NCBI RefSeq assembly: GCF_016811105.1
Contig: NZ_JAFBGM010000002.1
Span: 1,116,001-1,180,000 of the forward strand
Length of the DNA: 64,000 bases
Direction: 5' to 3'
From: Aurantibacter crassamenti
Lineage (GTDB): Bacteria > Bacteroidota > Bacteroidia > Flavobacteriales > Flavobacteriaceae
Below, one piece after another: positions 61,597 to 64,000 of this stretch. Numbering within the stretch: position 1 is the first letter of the stretch; every line of letters starts with the position of its first letter. Below the pieces are notes generated by a model. It made no database searches and was not told the DNA's origin. It worked only from the letters and a program-made list of their open reading frames with translations. The translations under genes and the position numbers were made by a program.

Positions 61597-61635
61597 GGTT
61601 TAGGTCTATCCATATAATATGGAAAGACCTAAACC
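61597..61635 (-). promoter_or_regulatory. rplL-rpoB intergenic hairpin (attenuator or processing site)
   Basis: GGTTTAGGTCT (61597-61607) pairs with AGACCTAAACC (61625-61635); after one mismatch TCCATA (61609-61614) pairs with TATGGA (61618-61623), giving a 17 bp stem and 3 base loop. No clear T-run follows on the - strand, so it is more likely a partial attenuator or RNase III-type site than a full terminator. E. coli has such a site at the same place. Confidence 0.75.
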
Positions 61636-61660
61636 CCAAATGTGCTATTTGTTGTAGCTA

Positions 61661-62038
61661 TTACTTAAGCTCAACTTCTGCTCCTGCTTCTTCTAAAGAT
61701 TTTTTGATACCTTCAGCTTCGTCTTTAGATACACCTTCCTTCACGGCTTTTGGTGCGCTATCTACGATGTCTTTAGCATCTTTTAATCCAAGACCTGTCA
61801 ATTCTTTTACCAATTTAACAACGGCCAATTTAGAAGCACCAGCTGCTTTCAAAATTACGTCAAATTCTGATTTTTCTTCAGCAGCTTCTTCGCTACCTCC
61901 GCCACCACCAGCAGCAACTGCTACAGCCGCAGCTGCAGGCTCAATACCATACTCATCTTTTAATATAGCAGCTAATTCATTAACCTCTTTTACGGTTAAG
62001 TTAACCAACTGTTCTGCGAAATCTTTTAATTCTGCCAT
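61661..62038 (-). CDS. rplL: 50S ribosomal protein L7/L12
   Basis: 125 aa acidic stalk protein that recruits translational GTPases. It has an N-terminal dimerisation helix, an Ala/Gly-rich hinge at about 34-50 with a run of five Gly, and a C-terminal domain ([33 protein letters not shown]). It lies 52 bases after rplJ, and the rplL-rpoB hairpin follows it. Confidence 0.97.
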   Translation of the reverse strand: MAELKDFAEQLVNLTVKEVNELAAILKDEYGIEPAAAAVAVAAGGGGGSEEAAEEKSEFDVILKAAGASKLAVVKLVKELTGLGLKDAKDIVDSAPKAVKEGVSKDEAEGIKKSLEEAGAEVELK

Positions 62039-62090
62039 TCTTTCTATCGTTTAATAAAATTTTAAAATATAATTGTTTATAGTGCGCAAA

Positions 62091-62606
62091 TTAACGTTCT
62101 GATAATGTCTTAAGAATACCTGCCAGTTTACCACCACCAGATTTAAGACCAGAGATAACATTCTTGGCTGGCGATTGCAACAACCCGATGATTTCTCCAA
62201 TCATTTCTTCTTTAGACTTGATACTCACTAGTGCATCTAGTTTATCATCCCCTACGTAGATTGCTTCCTCAATGAAAGCACCTTTTAATAAGGGTTTATC
62301 AGATTTTTTCCTGAAGCTCTTTATTACTTTAGCTGGACCATTACCAACCTCAGAGAACATCAAAGAAGTATTTCCTTTTAATACTTCAGGAAGCTCACCG
62401 AATTCTTTATCAGCTGCCTCCATGGCTTTCGCCAATAAAGTATTTTTGACTACTGCCAGTTGAATATTAGATTTATAACAAGCTCTTCTTAAATCAGAAG
62501 TTGTTTGTGCATCTAATCCTGAAATATCGGCTAAATAAATAATCGAACTTTCAGCTAACTGTTTCGTCAAATCTTCTATTACGACTCCTTTTTCTTGTTT
62601 TGTCAT
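62091..62606 (-). CDS. rplJ: 50S ribosomal protein L10
   Basis: 171 aa base of the ribosomal stalk. It begins MTKQEKGVVIEDL and holds the typical SSIIYLADISGLDAQTTSDL and VVKNTLLAKAM segments; the C-terminal helix that binds L7/L12 dimers follows. The gap to rplA is only 23 bases, so any L10 autoregulatory leader of the E. coli kind would have to overlap the end of rplA. Confidence 0.97.
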   Translation of the reverse strand: MTKQEKGVVIEDLTKQLAESSIIYLADISGLDAQTTSDLRRACYKSNIQLAVVKNTLLAKAMEAADKEFGELPEVLKGNTSLMFSEVGNGPAKVIKSFRKKSDKPLLKGAFIEEAIYVGDDKLDALVSIKSKEEMIGEIIGLLQSPAKNVISGLKSGGGKLAGILKTLSER

Positions 62607-62629
62607 GATTAAAATTGTTTGACTATCAG

Positions 62630-63322
62630 TTATTTTACTGTCTTTGGATCTAATTGAATACTTGGGCTCATAGTACTTGACATGAAAATACTTTTCATGT
62701 AAATACCTTTAGACGAAGATGGCTTCAATTTGTTCAAAGTTTCTAAAAGCTCTATGGCATTACCTGCAATTTTATCAGCAGAGAAAGAAGACTTTCCTAT
62801 AGCTGCATGCACGATACCTGTTTTATCAACTTTAAAATCTATTTTACCGGCTTTAACTTCAGATACTGCCTTAGCAACATCCATAGTAACCGTTCCTGTT
62901 TTTGGATTCGGCATTAAACCTCTTGGACCTAATACTCGTCCTAAAGGGCCTAATTTACCCATAACACTTGGCATGGTGATTATAACATCAACATCTGTCC
63001 AACCGCCTTTTATTTTATCCAAATACTCATCTAAACCTACATAATCAGCACCAGCTTCTGTAGCTTCGGCTTCTTTATCAGGGGTAACCAATGCTAAAAC
63101 TTTAACATCTTTACCAGTACCATTCGGTAGTGTAACAACACCACGAACCATTTGATCTGCTTTTCTAGGGTCTACGCCCAAACGAACTGCAATATCAACA
63201 GAAGCATCAAACTTCGCATTGGTAATTTCTTTTACCAAAGCTGAAGCTTCCTCAATCGAATAAAGCTTATCTTTTTCGATTTTAGCATGTGCCTCTTTTT
63301 GCTTTTTTGTCAACTTTGCCAT
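62630..63322 (-). CDS. rplA: 50S ribosomal protein L1
   Basis: 230 aa protein of the L1 stalk, which binds 23S rRNA near the E site. Marks are [30 protein letters not shown] and the [18 protein letters not shown] signature. Length is normal. It starts 18 bases after rplK and is in the same operon. Confidence 0.97.
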   Translation of the reverse strand: MAKLTKKQKEAHAKIEKDKLYSIEEASALVKEITNAKFDASVDIAVRLGVDPRKADQMVRGVVTLPNGTGKDVKVLALVTPDKEAEATEAGADYVGLDEYLDKIKGGWTDVDVIITMPSVMGKLGPLGRVLGPRGLMPNPKTGTVTMDVAKAVSEVKAGKIDFKVDKTGIVHAAIGKSSFSADKIAGNAIELLETLNKLKPSSSKGIYMKSIFMSSTMSPSIQLDPKTVK

Positions 63323-63340
63323 TTAATTGCTTTATAAGAT

Positions 63341-63778
63341 TTAAAAAGGTCTCTTTCCAGCTACTTTAAGGCCCATTGACCTTGCAGTACCTGCAATCAT
63401 ACTCATAGCTGATTCAACAGTAAACGCATTTAAGTCTACCATTTTATCTTCTGCTATTGTCTTAACCTGATCCCAGGAAACACTCCCAGTTTTAACTCGG
63501 TTAGGTTCGCCAGATCCTTTTTTAATCTTAGCTGCTTCCAAAAGTTGAACTGCCGCTGGCGGTGTCTTTACAATAAAGTCGAAAGACTTGTCTTTGTATA
63601 CCGTGATAACAACTGGTAAAACTTTACCTGGTTTATCCTGCGTACGAGCATTAAACTGCTTACAGAACTCCATGATGTTAACACCGGCAGCACCTAAGGC
63701 GGGTCCGACCGGTGGCGATGGATTCGCTGCACCTCCCCTAACTTGTAGTTTAACTACTTTACCTACTTCTTTTGCCAT
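63341..63778 (-). CDS. rplK: 50S ribosomal protein L11
   Basis: 145 aa protein of the GTPase-associated centre. The N-terminal proline-rich segment [21 protein letters not shown] and the C-terminal [16 protein letters not shown], which binds 23S rRNA, are present. It follows nusG by 92 bases; a small hairpin (63850-63857 with 63863-63870) lies just after nusG. Confidence 0.97.
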   Translation of the reverse strand: MAKEVGKVVKLQVRGGAANPSPPVGPALGAAGVNIMEFCKQFNARTQDKPGKVLPVVITVYKDKSFDFIVKTPPAAVQLLEAAKIKKGSGEPNRVKTGSVSWDQVKTIAEDKMVDLNAFTVESAMSMIAGTARSMGLKVAGKRPF

Positions 63779-63870
63779 TGTTTAATATTAAATTCAAATT
63801 GTGTCAATTAGAAGCAACACAACTTATTACTACGTAACAATTATTTTCTAATCATCTAAATAAGATGATT

Positions 63871-64000
63871 CTATATTTTTTCTACTTGCATATAACTAAG
63901 TTCTAATGGTGTTTTTCTTCCGAAAATTTTCACCATCACCTCTAGCTTACGCTTTTCTTCGTTGATTTTTTCAACAGTACCATTAAAGCCATTAAACGGA
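63871..64000 (-). CDS. nusG: transcription termination/antitermination protein NusG, C-terminal part
   Basis: The last 43 codons of a gene running off the right edge. Translation gives [18 protein letters not shown] ... [24 protein letters not shown] then TAG, the KOW domain of NusG that binds ribosomal protein S10 or Rho. Its position before rplK is the conserved nusG-rplK order. Confidence 0.93.
   Translation of the reverse strand, partial: PFNGFNGTVEKINEEKRKLEVMVKIFGRKTPLELSYMQVEKI

Noticed and set aside
63850-63870. Terminator between nusG and rplK
   Set aside because: An 8 bp stem exists, but no T-run follows on the - strand and the genes are normally cotranscribed.

Overview
The window is AT-rich chromosomal DNA from a member of the Bacteroidota, most likely a marine Flavobacteriaceae (the protein set resembles Maribacter/Zobellia-type genomes; the genus is a guess). 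The evidence is the set of type IX secretion (T9SS) features: gliding-type (type B) C-terminal sorting domains, PorP/SprF-family outer-membrane proteins, TAnnTTTG-type promoter boxes, almost no Shine-Dalgarno sequences, and a flavobacterial-type rplKAJL-rpoBC locus. No tRNA, rRNA, insertion sequence, integrase or CRISPR array was seen.

Region 1 (1-6.8 kb) is ordinary chromosome. It holds the 3' part of a DUF5916 outer-membrane protein, a Cof-type HAD phosphatase, a DUF819 membrane protein and a DUF4369 lipoprotein on the + strand. A strong bidirectional terminator follows, then a - strand run idi > PTPS-family enzyme > manA-type isomerase > small helical protein.

Region 2 (6.8-51 kb), entirely on the - strand, is a ~44 kb surface-protein island that makes up most of the window. 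It holds four proteins with type B T9SS sorting domains (950, 4495, 673 and 1005 aa), two PorP/SprF-like proteins, an OmpA-family PorE-like protein, a ~2200 aa fibre-like repeat protein, and two very large multidomain proteins (1832 and ~1736 aa). Those two have no recognisable type A or B sorting domain but share a short basic C-terminal tail. There are two secretion modules: (a) repeat fibre > 673 aa type B protein > SprF-like > 4495 aa type B giant, and (b) 1005 aa type B protein > SprF-like > OmpA/PD40 protein. The probable logic, inferred from SprB/SprF, is that each SprF-like protein helps secrete or anchor its neighbouring type B adhesin. Thrombospondin type 3 (TSP3) Asp-rich strings, Calx-beta, cadherin-like and Ig-like domains suggest calcium-stiffened stalks.

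Region 3 (51.4-64 kb) is the translation/transcription core: prfC (+), then on the - strand nusG (partial) > rplK > rplA > rplJ > rplL > hairpin > rpoB > rpoC > terminator > DUF3467 gene.

The most interesting observations are: (1) a shared C-terminal tail on the two large non-CTD proteins, conserved at protein level with mostly different codons; (2) a shared two-box upstream element plus TAnnTTTG box in front of two of the large surface genes; (3) TSP3 brackets that repeatedly enclose unrelated globular inserts between two cysteines, a cassette-like architecture across paralogues; (4) near-identical long tandem coding repeats (366, 228/123, 252-258 and 702 bp) likely to recombine; and (5) C-tracts in the leaders of two giant genes.
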